Below are positions 32,401 to 44,900 of a stretch of 64,000 nt of DNA, piece after piece; within the stretch, counting starts at the first letter, position 1, and every line of letters begins with the position of its first letter. Origin of the DNA: Alternaria dauci (Eukaryota; Ascomycota; Dothideomycetes; Pleosporales; Pleosporaceae). The translations under genes were made by a program, and so were the position numbers. The notes beneath the pieces were generated by a model, which ran no database searches, was not told where the DNA came from, and was given only the letters and a program-made list of their open reading frames with translations. Location of the stretch: the NCBI RefSeq assembly GCF_042100115.1, contig NC_091273.1, forward strand, positions 1,612,001-1,676,000, read 5' to 3'.

Positions 32401-33041
32401 GTCGAAGCTATCAAACAGGATCCTTGTCGAGTACCACCGAATCGGGTTGCCAGGCTCTCGGAACGTTCCGACGTCGTAGAAACGGGGTCGTGGGTAGTGC
32501 GCGACAGATGACGCGCGGTATTCTGCGATGGCGATGATGCGACGTGGTGTTGCGAGGCAGCTGCAAAATTCCTCCAGCCCCCAATTTCCGAGGCTGAAGC
32601 TGAAAAGGGCAGAGACACCGAGCTCAGAGTATTGGACTAGTGGGCAGCGCTATGCCGCCTTCAACCTAGTCTCGGTCGCCGAAAGAACAGACAGGAATCA
32701 CCCGCGTCTTCGTAACATTACCCTCTATCCCGGTCTATCATCACGCCTCTGGGCCCGTCCGCTTGGCACTCCCACGCTCCAAATCCTGGTCGCAGAGGCG
32801 AGCCATACCTCAACTTACATCCTTACCGTCCAGACGCGGGCTGTCCAGGATGGGGCCTGTAGCACGCCTGGGTACAAGTGGCTTGCTCGACCCTATGGCA
32901 CTGCCTTCTTCTTTAAGACTACGGGATGCCATCTGTTTGAAGTCGTACTACCCAGAATGATCACGCAACTAAACACACATCTTTCCAGCCCATCCAACAC
33001 CAAGCTCTTGTCTACCAATCTGCTTCGTAACAAACATCACC
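32401..33041. promoter_or_regulatory. Divergent promoter of the FAR-17a-like and bZIP genes
   Basis: 641 bp between two divergent starts. A plus-strand open frame crosses it (32528-33049), but it has no family features and ends at the bZIP start, so it is treated as leader. Confidence 0.45.
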
Positions 33042-34082
33042 ATGAGTGACACCAGAGTATCCGTACGCAGATATCCATCATTTCATAGAGGCCCAACTAA
33101 CGACTGCCAACAGAGAGCACAGAATCTTGCTCGGATTAGAGACAACCAGCGTGAGTACCTCCGGCCAGTACCTGCTACTCTTCCCATCATGTTCGTTTTC
33201 AACCACGAAGTGTGGCGATACTTTGCATCACGCCCCGACCTCGACGTTGCCTAACCGTTCGATCACTGAGAGGGTTCGCTAACCATGCCCGGATTAGGCC
33301 GATCACGCGCTCGACGCAAAGAGTATATGCAGGAGCTGGAAGCAAAGTTGCGCAGCTATGAGCAGATAGGCATCGAAGCTTCTTCAGAGATCCAGAGCGC
33401 TGCCAGGAGGGTGTTGCATGAGAACCAGAAACTTCGGTCGCTGCTACATGAAAGAGGAGTATCAGAGTCTGAAGTTGCAGCAGCACTAGAGGGCATGTCT
33501 GATCGACGATACGAGCACATCACTGCGGCTTCCAGATTGCATGCGATGCTTGAACGAAGAGTCAACACCAACGTAGTGTCTTCTACAAGCTCGCCTATAC
33601 CTTCGTATGCAAGAGTTGCTTCAATGCCGCGGCAGAAACCCTCGGTGCCACCCGTTATCATCCCACCTACACGACCCGCAGCACTCAGCTACAACGACTC
33701 ACCTAGCCCCGGATCCATGGTGTCAACTATGAGTACACCACCGCCGGCGTCGTACCCTGCGACGCTCTACACTACGCCCATGACCCCATCAGCTGCCCAG
33801 ATCAAGTCGGAGCATGCTCAGTACGACTACCCTTACGACCAGCCATACAGTAGCACCTGGGCTTACTCGAGCGATTGCAACTATACAGCAGAGCCGGTCT
33901 CTTATTACAACAGCACATCATACGTTGACGCTGCTAACATTATTCACACGATGCGGGCCGGCGCTGGCCCTGGACTGGATGGCGATCTAGGGTGTCACGC
34001 ATCTGATCGTCATTGCTATATCAACAACGCAACGTCTTTCAACGTCATGGGTCGATACTCCCAACATAATGCTACGATCTGA
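33042..34082 (+). CDS. bZIP transcription factor
   Basis: A 278-residue DNA-binding regulator. Exons are 33042-33056, 33114-33150 and 33298-34082. The spliced N-terminus reads MSDTRRAQNLARIRDNQRR, then SRARRKEYMQELEAKLRSYE; the basic region N16-x7-R24 and the following leucine-zipper-like helix are typical of a fungal bZIP group. The first intron (57 nt, GTATCC..ctaac..CAG) has no stop and a length divisible by three, so unspliced RNA would give a protein 19 residues longer at the N-terminus. The second (147 nt, GTGAGT..TAG) splits the basic region, as in relatives. The remainder is Ser/Pro/Tyr rich, without recognised domains. The target genes are unknown. Confidence 0.82.
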
Positions 34083-35025
34083 AGAGAAGAAAAAACAGCG
34101 CTTGAATACAAGTATGAGGCCTGTCGACGATCTGTCTGTCTGGGCAATAGCAAGTGTACCAAGATAGGCTGAACTACGAGAGCTAAGTCGCGGAGCTTGT
34201 TGTGGGCGACACAAGCAAGGCATCACTACGCATCATTAGCTCGATATGAGCCCTCAATCCCGATGCACCTTTGCCTTTGAAAGAGTGTTGCGGCGGGAAA
34301 ACCGTCTGGAGGAGCTACACGCCGCATCATTGCACCGTGCGGCGTAGCTATACAGCAGGTTCATCGTCAGATTCCATTCTCGACACGGATTAGTCCTCTC
34401 GAACCTCTCGTCCAAGGTCATGAACTTCATGAAAGAAAGTCTCATTCATGTACACATTCAATGAAAAGGCAGGCCGTCTATCGACTCCTTTCTTTGTGCA
34501 CAGCCGTCCGCATGACCTTTCACGTCAGTAAATCTATGTTCGTCGAATAATTCACCGAACCACAATCTGCGATCATGGAACCCATGAGGGTGTCGAAACA
34601 ACCGATGAAAACTTCTACGCTATGCGCGAGTATTTTTCTTAGCGACTTCTATTGATGACGAAGTCGCTGAGCATATCCAAGTTCTCAACCAGCTTCCTCT
34701 GGTTTGTAATTTTACGTTTATTCTTCCGAATCTACTGCTGTTCACAATTTGTCATGTTCTTTTGACATTGTCCTCATTGCCATGCTACTGGGTTTAAGGA
34801 TTTTGCGATGCCTCCTTTGTGCTTCTGGCTGACATAGCATACGACATGTCAACAGATGCGGCATGTTTTTCTTGTTTTCCATGAACAAAGCCCCGTTCCT
34901 GAAAGAGCACACTTCTAGTGTATATCTTGTGGAACACTCTTGTGTATCTCAAGTTTGATTTTCAAATTACAGTCCCTATGCTCATCTAACATATTGCATC
35001 GACTATCGACTAGCATACCACCAGA
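34083..35025. other. Intergenic region, no gene seen
   Basis: 943 bases between the bZIP gene and the large protease-like gene; somewhat AT-richer than its surroundings. It is presumably a 3' UTR and the upstream region of the next gene. Only short open frames occur. Confidence 0.5.
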
Positions 35026-38000
35026 ATGCCTCCAAAACGCAAAAATGATGATCGGGCGCACAGTCAACCCAAGAAGAGGGCCAAGTCAGAGGATGACCAA
35101 CAGGATGACCAACAGGATGAACGGCCTGTGATCAAGGTCAATTGGGCTATACCAAAAGAGAAGACCGGATCGATGTATAAAGAGGCTCATGCGGTCGAAT
35201 ATGCCCGAGCACTGTATCAAAGAGCTCGAGAAGAGATAGATCCGCAACAGACACCGCTACCGGACCCGCAACACCGAGCACCAATCTACAAAGTTAGGAC
35301 ATCCAAGAAACTACTAGCCACAGACCAAAATCGACCCAGTGCATCATTGCGCAGCCTTTTCAATGATATCAAGAGCAAGAGCACCCTGACACATGACGTC
35401 CGCTACAATCTCGCTCATCTAGAGGCACATTTCCGCGAAGAAGATCCCAACATTGCTGTAGTACTCTCACGAGCAGAGAATAACGATATCCTTGTTCTCA
35501 ATCGAGATGAACGATTAGAAGTGTAAGATGATGGGTTTCTGCTGGACCATCTCAAGCTGACTATATGTAGAACAGTAAACAACACGCACGCCCACATCAA
35601 TCTTATTCGACGATCGCCTCCGGGAGCCAAGAGCCCGATGGGCTATTTCATTGAACTACCTCCCGGGACTACAGTCACAGTCAACGGCACAACATACATT
35701 AACAGCGATGACTTACTGTCCACGCCTTTCTACATCGGGCCGCTCGAAGGGTACGCGATAATCGAGTTACTATCGCAGCCAGTGTTCTTCTTCAGGACTA
35801 GAGACAGTTTAAGACACCTAGCATCGAGCAGAGTGGTCACTAGAGAAGAGCTTGATTGTCGAGATCGAAATGGCAATGTCGCTGTGGAAGGCACTGCGGT
35901 GCGATGGAGACCAGTCGCAGCTCTGCCACTAGGGACAGAATCCGGAAACGAAGGAGAAGGTGAAGAAGGTGAAGAAGGTGAAGGAGATTCGGGAGATTCA
36001 ACTAGCGACGGTTCGGAGAGCAAACAGGAACCAAAGGGCGAACTTTCCGACGCACCGACAGACGAATCACAGCTGGACGAGGACCCTTGGCGTTATGTAC
36101 GAGCGAAATTGTCTGTTCATCGATCTAATCGATATGCTGAATTGATTCCCAGGGTGCTTGCTTCTGTGAATCAACGACAATCAGACAGAACTGGGTTCAG
36201 TTACCAGCATCAGAAGCGAATCTTCAGGCTAGGAAAAACGCTGCTTGTGCCACTTAACATATACGAAAATTATGTGTTACTAATCGTCCACATGCAGCCT
36301 GATAAGCAGATCAATCTCAACGTCCTCGATCCTATGACCTGGCGAACAAGACCAGACATTCGAACCTCCATCTTCGAGGCTGCAAGAAAGCTACTGTTGA
36401 AAAATGACTGGTGGCAAGATATGTTTGACACATCGGACGACATGATAGATAGTCTTCCTGGTGATGTTGAATGGGTACCGACTGCGCAGATCACTACCAG
36501 CGATGGAAGCTTCATATATACTGTATTGAACGCGTGGGCATTGGCTATGGGCCTCGATCTGAATCCTTCATTCACACCCAGCCTCTACGGCTACGAATCT
36601 TTTTTCATCCAGGCCCAACAAATATTTGATCTAGCCCTCCAGGATCAATTGACTTGGAAGCTTTTGTTCGCCTTCTTCCGGTGCTCCAGATTTATCAAGT
36701 CGATCAACGTCTGCGGAGCAGACGAAAAGGCCTTGTCTCCGGGAAAATTGCGCCAATTTGACTTACGTAAACGTTCCTTTCAGGATCTAATCAGTCATCA
36801 AAGAGCGGCAGATACTGAAACTGAACGCAAAAAGATCGATATGGATTCAATTACCTTTGGCTTTGAGAGCGGTAGGCGACATCGTCAAATGTTCGCCTCC
36901 GACTGTCTTAGAAACAGCGAAAGGAGTGGTCTCGACTCTATTGTTCGGGAGGGTAGATGGAGATTCACAGATACAGCAAAAGAGCTGAGAAAACTTTTGG
37001 AAGAACGCGCAACAGTAGCTGCGTCACTCCCACTGTCATTGAATCCCCATGTAGACAATGACCCAGTCACGGAAGGCTTTGACCCCTGTCTCCATCTTCA
37101 CACGGAGCTACAGAAGCTTTTTAACGAAGAGAAGATTATGACTGGTGTCAACAGTGGGCTCGAAGAAGCGGTACTACCTGCATTAACACCCAGGGAAGTC
37201 AATGACAGCATCGAAGCCGTTGGACAAGCTATCAACGACTTACTTCCATTCGGTCATGGTTTCACAGTCTGCAAACATGATGGTGTAATTAAATCTTCAG
37301 CTGGAAAGATTTCTGGAGAATTGGATGATGTAGTCTTGATGCTTTGCCAGAAGGGGGAAGAAAAAAAGCATTTCACACTCGTAGTATTACAACACGAAAG
37401 CGAAGAAAACTACCCTTGTGCCGTTGCGCGTGTTTTGGACTCTGCACCGTGGACTTTCACGGCGGAAGAGCGCAAACATGTGCATGAGCTACTGCAAGAT
37501 TCGGGTCAACTGAAAGTTGAGACTCATCCTGGTACAATGAAAACCGGGGCCAATGTAGGGCAGGTACTGACATGGATGCATGGACCCCAGCAATTACAGA
37601 CGGAACAATCTGGATACTTCGCCATTATGAACGCATGGGCTGTACTACTCGGTCTGCCTATCAACAATGACTTCTGCCTGGGAGAAAGCTTCCTTGAGAC
37701 AACACCATCCCTTATTCAAGCAGTGGAAAACGGAAAGGCAGACTGGAAGCTAATCTGGGCATTTCTACTGTGTGTGGGCTATACTAAATCCAGGCAACCA
37801 CCTCCACTGGAGCATCGTTTCAGGACTACTAGGAAACCAAATCCCATCGAGCGCGGAACAATAGACGGAGAGCGACGACTTAGGGCTGCTGGGGCCCGTC
37901 ACGACATCAACTACCCCCATTTCCCCGTGAATACAGGTTTAGCGCATACCGAAACCTTCCCATGGGATGACTTCAACGGGGCTGATAGAAGTACACAGAT

Positions 38001-40611
38001 ACCTGAGATGATCAAGTCAGGAAAATACACCAAATTCCTCTCTCCAGAAATAGAACTCGTCATACAAGGGACATCTCACCAAGACAAAATAACACCATGT
38101 GCTCAATTTCATGGTAGGCTCAATGAGATTCTGAAGAACCAAGATACCAAGACTAAACTTGAAGCCTTCCGAGATTTCAAAAAGCCTACTAGTAGTTTTG
38201 GCGTATGGTTGCGAGACGATGAGGTGTCAAATCCTATTGATACGGTCACCTTTGCTATCACCAAACTCCAAGAAGACTATCTACGTGGATTTGGTTCCAT
38301 TTCGCAGACCCAATTGCAAATGATTATGAACGAAATTTCAGGTGTTTGGCGGTCCCCACGCCCAGGTAGGCCGGTGTTCGTGCCGATAGTTATCGAAAAA
38401 CATTTCGTGTTACTCGTCATTCAGCTTAATGATGAAAATGAGCCGACACTCTCTGTGTTGGACTCGAAAGCGTACCATTTGTCACGTGGTCATCGCGTAG
38501 AGATACATGAAACGGCATGGGAACTTGTGCTCAAGTCAAGGTGGCTGGAAAAAGTGTTTCCAGAACCACAGTGGCAAAGCCATAAGCCTACACACACGAC
38601 TTGGATTCCTGTATCTCAACAGCCTGGCGACAATGAATGTGGATATTATGCAATCATGAATGGCTGGACTCTTGCACTTGGTCTGACTCCAGATCCCAAT
38701 GCCCACATTGAGTGGACGGATACATTCTACAGGGACCTACAAGATGTCATACACTTAACTCGTATCGGCCAAGCAGACTGGAGCTTGATCTACGGATTTC
38801 TTGTATGTTACGGCTTTGTTCTTCCTGGAGAAGTATCGGCCGACCGGCGTTTCTCCTATACCGTGCACGAAGATGACATCGACGAAGAACAGCAGGATAT
38901 TACTGATGTGGAGGACGTCGAGTTCGCCCAGATGGGTACTTCGATGCTGGATGTAAACGCCTTGAGGCATGCCAATAAGGTTCGGCTTCCTCAAGGCAGA
39001 CAACATAACGGTGCCAGAGCGTTTCCATCCGATGTCTGGTCCGAGAAGGCTCGTGAAGACTATGCCAACCACTTGGCTCGCAAAGGAAGATTGAGCCTAA
39101 ATTTCAACGAAACTCAACTTGAGGAAGCTTACGTCGAATTGCGCGATATTCAGGGAACGGCACTTCGACATCAATTTGAGAAAGACGATGCAGACTACAA
39201 GAAACAACCCCCTGAGCAGCTACTCAAGATATGTCAGAATCACCTGAACGAATGGCACAAAAACAAGAACTTGCTTGTAGAGAACCAACCATGTTCGTTC
39301 TTCGATGATAGCCTGGATTTCTATCGGTATCTATTTCGAGAAGACTTTCTTGGGAATGTACTCAGGAGTGAGGGATCTGGAACAAGAGCCTGGGATCAGC
39401 CAATGAAAGCCTCTGAGATCAATCTGGCGATCGCCGCAGTCGTTGCAGCGATTGATGACCTGCAATTGAAGAGGCACAAGGATGCTAACCCAGACGCACC
39501 GTTTGCGGGCGGTTTCTGCCTTTCCACGAGCACTGACATCGCCCGTGCGACCGTTGAGCAGCGTACAGCAGTTTCGCGCCCACGAAGATGTTGGTTTATA
39601 CCTCTAAGCCTCTGTAAAGGAGGCTATCTGGATACGATTAACGCATGGTGCAAGAAAAACAAAAGGCCGATTTTGAACACGACCACAAACGCACACGGAC
39701 ATCATATACTGGTGGTTTTACAAGAATCCGTGCAAGATGAAGTCTCAATGGAGACAGCATTTGAGATGAACATCTACGACAGCGCACCGCACACACTAGC
39801 GGACGCGATCACAGATGAAGACGGCCCAGTGTTCGATATCATCACGGATATTGCTGGTGAGCTCAAATGGGCTCAACAGCGCCTAAATGGAGAAGAGGTT
39901 TACTTCAAACATACGATACCTGCTGCAAGTCAGCTGCGCAGCGGTTGGCAATGCGGGCCTCACGTTGTAATCAACGCGTGGATTCTAGCTCTGGGCTTGT
40001 ATCCGGACCATGAGAAAGATTACGACGACGATATATACAGAGAATTCCATATCCTCGCGCGTGCCGCCGTAGTCGGTCTACTGGATTGGCAAACGTTGGT
40101 CGCATGGATATTCCACCGCAAGCTTGCTACCGAGAACGAGTTAGTCAATGTAACACCTGATCGCCGGTTCTACATGACACATTTCTGGGAAAACGAGGCT
40201 TCCTTGGCGAATAGAATTCGGGAGATTGAACAGGATGAAATGACAGTCGCAGCGATGTCTGAGGCGGACTTGCCTTACGATAGGAGTAACAACCCTTGGC
40301 ATAAGAGGGATGCTGTGTCAAAGAAGAAAAAGGAGAAAGCCACAAAACATGAGTTGAGGAGAAGCTACAATGACGCAGATCTGGAATTTCTTGGTCAGCC
40401 TAGAGATACAAGTCCGAAGCTTGTTGGGGAATCTCAGACTCGGCATGGGTTTGGTGGAAGGGGAAATGCTGCTAGGATCAGCCGTAAGAAACGTGAGGCA
40501 CGTGGCACACAGCTTGGCTGTGACATGGAGGTAATTGATTCCGCTCATCAAACGCGTTCGAGGAAGAGGCAGCGAGTAAGCAATGGCCTATCTTTCCTTG
40601 ACACGTATTGA
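35026..40611 (+). CDS. Giant protein with four Ulp1/C48-like cysteine-protease domains
   Basis: An 1845-residue protein in two exons (35026-35522 and 35571-40611; 48-nt intron GTAAGA..TAG) whose sequence repeats four times the layout of adenain/Ulp1-type cysteine proteases: HF(V/T)L-like strand, LD(S/P), a Gln-containing loop, CG(Y)xxx, N(A/G)W and xLGL. Aligned key residues: domain 1 N399, D419, S479; domain 2 H766, D789, S846; domain 3 H1110, D1130, C1189 (Q1183); domain 4 H1543, D1569, C1627. The Asp-to-Cys spacing is 60, 57, 59 and 58, a strong sign of true repeats. Thus domains 3 and 4 keep His-Asp-Cys and domains 1 and 2 have lost Cys. Basic nuclear-import-like stretches flank the protein (PPKRK, PKKRAK; SKKKKEKATK, TRSRKRQRVS) and an acidic Glu/Gly tract lies near residue 300. 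The substrate is unknown; SUMO or another ubiquitin-like protein is a guess. Confidence 0.8.
35092..35121 (+). repeat. 12-bp tandem repeat in the N-terminal coding part
   Basis: The unit GATGACCAACAG occurs twice in full (35092-35103 and 35104-35115) and then starts again. It codes for DDQQ repeats between the two basic N-terminal patches and the first folded region of the protease-like protein. Confidence 0.85.
35950..35986 (+). repeat. Purine-rich GAAGAAGGT repeat
   Basis: An imperfect 9-bp repeat coding for a Glu/Gly linker (EGEGEEGEEGEG) in the protease-like protein. It is likely disordered and variable in length. Confidence 0.8.
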
Positions 40612-40875
40612 ATTGTGTTTTGCGGGTGTATCTGTACTGCGAAAGGAATGGTTTCGTACTTGTAGCCCGTGTTGTTAGATTGAGTGTAGGAGAAATTCAT
40701 TTTCACAAGCATTGCATAGTGTAGTCGTTTGTGGCGCAGGACGCGATGAGGTACAACCCCAATCTTGGCAGCCGATGACGTCGTCCCAAAACCTGCACGT
40801 GTTCCAGTTCACCCGCGAAACCCGACCTTCCATCTCCAATTCTAAACGCATAATCCCACCCAACAACCCGCAACA

Positions 40876-41394
40876 ATGTTACGACCAACGCTCCTCTCTA
40901 CCCTCCGTCTCAATGCCATCACAACCACAAACAAACGCGCCTTCTCCCTGCTGAATCCCAAGTCGCGCTCCCACACCAACCGCATCTTCGACCCCGTCCG
41001 CCAGCCAAACGATCTCCACACCCTCACCCTCCTCAACGCCGCTGACAACCGCTCGCTCATAACCTTTTGGACCGCATCGTGGTGTCAAACATGCCAAGCA
41101 ATCAAGCCGCTCATAAAACAACTCGTCGAAGAAGAGAAGATTGGGGAGCGGGAAGGCGGTCTAGGCTTCGTGGAAGTGCTCATGGACAGTACTTTGATTG
41201 AAGATCTACCCATCAAATACCGCATCAGCAGTATGCCGACATTGTTAGCGTTTTCGCGACAAGAGGCGCAGTTTGATACTAGGTTGACGCGGCCCGAGGA
41301 GATGCGGAATAAGGACTTCTTGAGGGGGTGGTTGATCAGGGAGGCACAGAGGGGAGGCAGGATGGGAGGAGGTGGAGGGAGCATGTTTGGTTAG
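40876..41394 (+). CDS. Mitochondrial thioredoxin-like protein
   Basis: A 172-residue single-exon protein. The first 35 residues are rich in Arg, Leu, Thr and Ser and have no acids, like a mitochondrial presequence. The rest follows the thioredoxin fold: LITFWTASWCQTCQAIKP with the active-site pair C70 and C73, and the cis-proline strand SSMPTLLAF. The active-site dipeptide is QT rather than the GP of classic thioredoxin, so redox potential and partners may differ. The C-terminus is Gly/Arg rich. Fungal relatives of this type are annotated only as thioredoxin-domain proteins; the role is probably thiol redox control in the matrix. The gene starts just 264 bp after the protease-like gene. Confidence 0.82.
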   Translation: MLRPTLLSTLRLNAITTTNKRAFSLLNPKSRSHTNRIFDPVRQPNDLHTLTLLNAADNRSLITFWTASWCQTCQAIKPLIKQLVEEEKIGEREGGLGFVEVLMDSTLIEDLPIKYRISSMPTLLAFSRQEAQFDTRLTRPEEMRNKDFLRGWLIREAQRGGRMGGGGGSMFG

Positions 41395-41967
41395 TCCTAT
41401 GTGTTCTTTGAGGACTTTTGGATGAGAAGCTGGGCCTGACGGTGCTCAGGATCTAAAGAAGACGGGAATGAAGGTAAAGAGGGTGAAGAGAAGTGAGACG
41501 AAAGCGTGGGACATGAGAAGGCGGAATGTACAGGTACGTCAGTTAAGTTGAGAATCAAGGAGCCATTGCTAACAATTTGACAAGTATGTTCAACATCAAG
41601 AGCAAGGAAACGAATCGTGATATTTACGACAAATTCAACAAGAGATTTCATTACTATCGATCTATGCTGCGGTGATGTGCTACACGTACATCGTGCGCGC
41701 ATTGCTCAATCGTTCCAACCGTCGCTCTTAACACTAACATATCGACTGGCGTCAACGGTACTAGGGCTTTGAACGCCAAGGGGTATATCCATCAAAATAC
41801 CAGGTGAAGCTCCCAAACACCCTCAAAATACTCCAGATGCAACGGTTACAACCCATTCCTTGCCGAGGTTGAGGCTCCTCGACAAGCCGAGATTGCGTTG
41901 TCTAGTGCTCTCGACCCTTTGATACTTTCACACCCTGCATGAGTGGATCCTGGTGCCTAGTCCAAGA
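41395..41967. other. Convergent intergenic region, no gene seen
   Basis: 573 bases between the stops of the thioredoxin-like gene (+) and the SNF2 gene (-), with no gene or RNA recognised. Confidence 0.5.
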
Positions 41968-44900
41968 CTATGCATCCAGTCGAGCCCGCTTCTCCTCGCG
42001 CGTCTCGCCAAATGCTTCGCCTCTCTTCTTGGACTTCTTAGACTTCTTGCTATTCTGTACAGGCTCTGTGTACACGGGTGTACTGACGCGAGAGCCGCCA
42101 AGCGCGGGAGTGGGTAGCGAAGTGTCAGTAAGAGCAGGTGGAGAGTTGACATCATCGTCGTCGTCGATAGGCTGAGCGAGGCGGCTGTTGGCCTTGATAT
42201 CGATCGAGTTGGCCTTGGCATATTCGCTTTCCTGTTTGCCGTTCGCATCGGCCTCGTTCAGCTGACGCTGCATCTCCTCACGCTCTTGTAGCCAGATATC
42301 ATGTTGATCCTTGTACTCCTTTTCCTTGTTCTTCACCCACTCTTTCTGTTCCTCACTCTCATCAACACAAGTAGGACACTTGATGTAGAAGCCGCCAGTC
42401 GTGGACTCCTCGCCCATCAACTCAAATTCAGGAAGGTTTTCGCCAACGAGTTCGGTCTGGTCCCAGTCGAGGCAATCCTCACAAAAGCCTTGTGGGCACC
42501 AACGACAACGGAACATGAGGCCTCCAGCATCCGAAGTCGATTTCCCACAATCCGCACAGTTGTGCTGAGAGCAGTGGAAGCCACTGAAACCCTTTACCTT
42601 GGCCTTGTACTCGGGATCAAGACAGTCGAGATGATAAGCACGAGGGCAACCATTGCACTCGACCATGTGCCCAGCATCCGCATCATCGAAACAGCTTAGG
42701 CAATGCTCCTCGTGGGCAAATTGGCGCCGCTTTTCACGTACCGGCTCAGCAAGACGAGGATCCTTACCAGCGTACGTCGGAACAGCCTCCCAGTCGCCGC
42801 AGTCCATGGACTCCTTGTTGATCGCAAAGCCGTCTACCATGACGGTGGTGTTCTTACCCTTGCGGCGATCTTCGCGCGTGATGGTGTCTGGAAGAATATT
42901 GGCAGCCGAGGTGTTAGCCTTCCAAGTTGTGTCAAGCTGGCGTTGATGACGCTTGCCTTCAAATACGGCGCATTCGACACGTTCCATGGTAGAAAGCCAT
43001 TTATCCTCATCAACCTCCGAGTGTGTTGCTGTTTCGGTCAAGTCGGCAGGCTTGTCGCGACACTTGGCCATCATGGTCTCTAGGTCCCAAGACAACATCT
43101 CTTTGACGTCGATCTCCGGATGTGACAGTGTCTGGGCGCCTCGTCGTACAAGTGTCTTTAGTTGTGTAGTATCCATTTGGGGTGAGTCTTCGGTAAGAGA
43201 CGATTGTCCGGCCTTTTTGCTAATAGTCGACTGCTTGCCATGGACACTCTGCATAGACTCTGTGATCTTTGCCGACAAGTAAAGCTTCTTGCGGATGCGA
43301 CCCATCATTTGCTCTTCGACCGTGCCTTGGGTGCAGAGCTTGTATATAGTCACCTTCTTTGTCTGCCCAATACGATGAGCTCGAGCTTCAGCTTGAAGTG
43401 TAATCTGCGGGTTCCAGTCTTCGTCGAGGAAAATGACATCCTGGGCGCTCGTGAGATTGATACCCAGGCCACCTGCCCGTGTAGAGAGAAGCATGACCTT
43501 GTACTCTGAGTCCTTTTGGTTGAAGAGGCGAATATCCAGGTTGCGGCGGGCGCGAGCTGTGCTGCCGTCCAGGCGAAGGGACTTGAAGCGCTCTCCGTGG
43601 TTGCTGATGAGCGACAAGAGATCTTCGCAGTAGTCAAGCGTGCGAGTAAAGCCAGAAAAGATGAGGACCTTTTTGCCCTCATCGAAGACGGTGTGCCTGA
43701 GGAGTTTCTCCAGAAGAATGAACTTGCCGGATGCACGGATGATGTGGTCGCTGAGGTAGTAAGGATCAGGCGCGACACCTGGGAGCAGATATGGGTGTGA
43801 ACAACACTTGCGCAACTGCATGATGAGGTTCATGAGCTTTTTCCAAGCGCCCTTGTTGGCGTCGGGGTCACTCTGCTCCTTCGCCACAGCTTCTCGCAGT
43901 ATCTGTGTGGTTTCCTCCCAATCACTTGCGGCATCTCCAGAGCTGATGGCCTTCTCTACTTTTTCCATCCTTTGCAGCAGCTTGTTTTCTTCGATGTCTT
44001 GTTCAATGGCCGCCTTCTCCTTCTCCTTGCCATCGGCGAAAAGCTCATCGAGCATGCCATTGTCGATTCGTGTCAACAGACGAGTGTACCAGAATTTCTG
44101 CATGGGCGTCAAGGGTACGTAAAGCAGTATCTCTTCCTTGGGAGGAAGCCCAAGATTGACTGAAGGCGAGTCTTTCATGCGACGCAGCATGATGAGTTCG
44201 AGCAAGCGACGGGCGTCTGTCATGGTCTGCTTGTTTGCTTTGCCCTTGCTTAGGTCGAAGGATTCCTTGAATAGCGTCTCAGTCTTGTCATCGAAGACGT
44301 TTGGGTATAGCCATGTCAGAAGCGACCACATCTCGACCAGGTTGTTCTGAAGTGGTGTTCCGGTCAGAATGAGACGATACTCGGCGCTGATGCTCTTGAG
44401 TGAAGTAGAGATCTGGGTGACGCTGCTCTTGATCTTGTGTCCCTCATCTAAAACGACGTAGCGCCAGGCAAAAGAGTGCTTGAACCATGACTGCTCGGCC
44501 TGGAAGGTCTCGTAGGTGGTGACGACAATCTTGTATGCGTCGGATCCGTGGTTGCTGGAGGAGAGCTTGGACGCCTTTCGGCCAGCCTTGCGCGACGCCT
44601 TCTTGTCTCTGGCACGTGAGGTCTCGTTCCCCTTCATGTCCTCCAGGCCAGCTGCGACGCGCTTCAAACGGGTCCGTTCCGTTACGGCGCCGTGAAAGCG
44701 CATGACTTTCAGCTGCGGCACCCACTTCTGGGCCTCGGTGACCCACGAGTTGAGGACACTGAGAGGGCAGATGACGAGGTATGGTCGAAGCTCTTCTGAT
44801 GTCACGCCGCTCTTCTCGTCTAGCTCTTCAAGGTACTGGAAGAGGGACAGGGTCTGCAGCGTCTTTCCCAGACCCATCTCGTCGCCGAGTATGCCGGAGA

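Noticed and set aside
32528..33049. A 173-codon plus-strand frame before the bZIP gene
   Set aside because: It lies in a divergent promoter, has no recognisable domain and runs into the bZIP start; more likely leader sequence.
35026..40611. Idea that the multi-protease gene is part of a DNA transposon
   Set aside because: No terminal inverted repeats, target duplication or transposase were seen on either side, and the gene sits tightly next to a normal gene.
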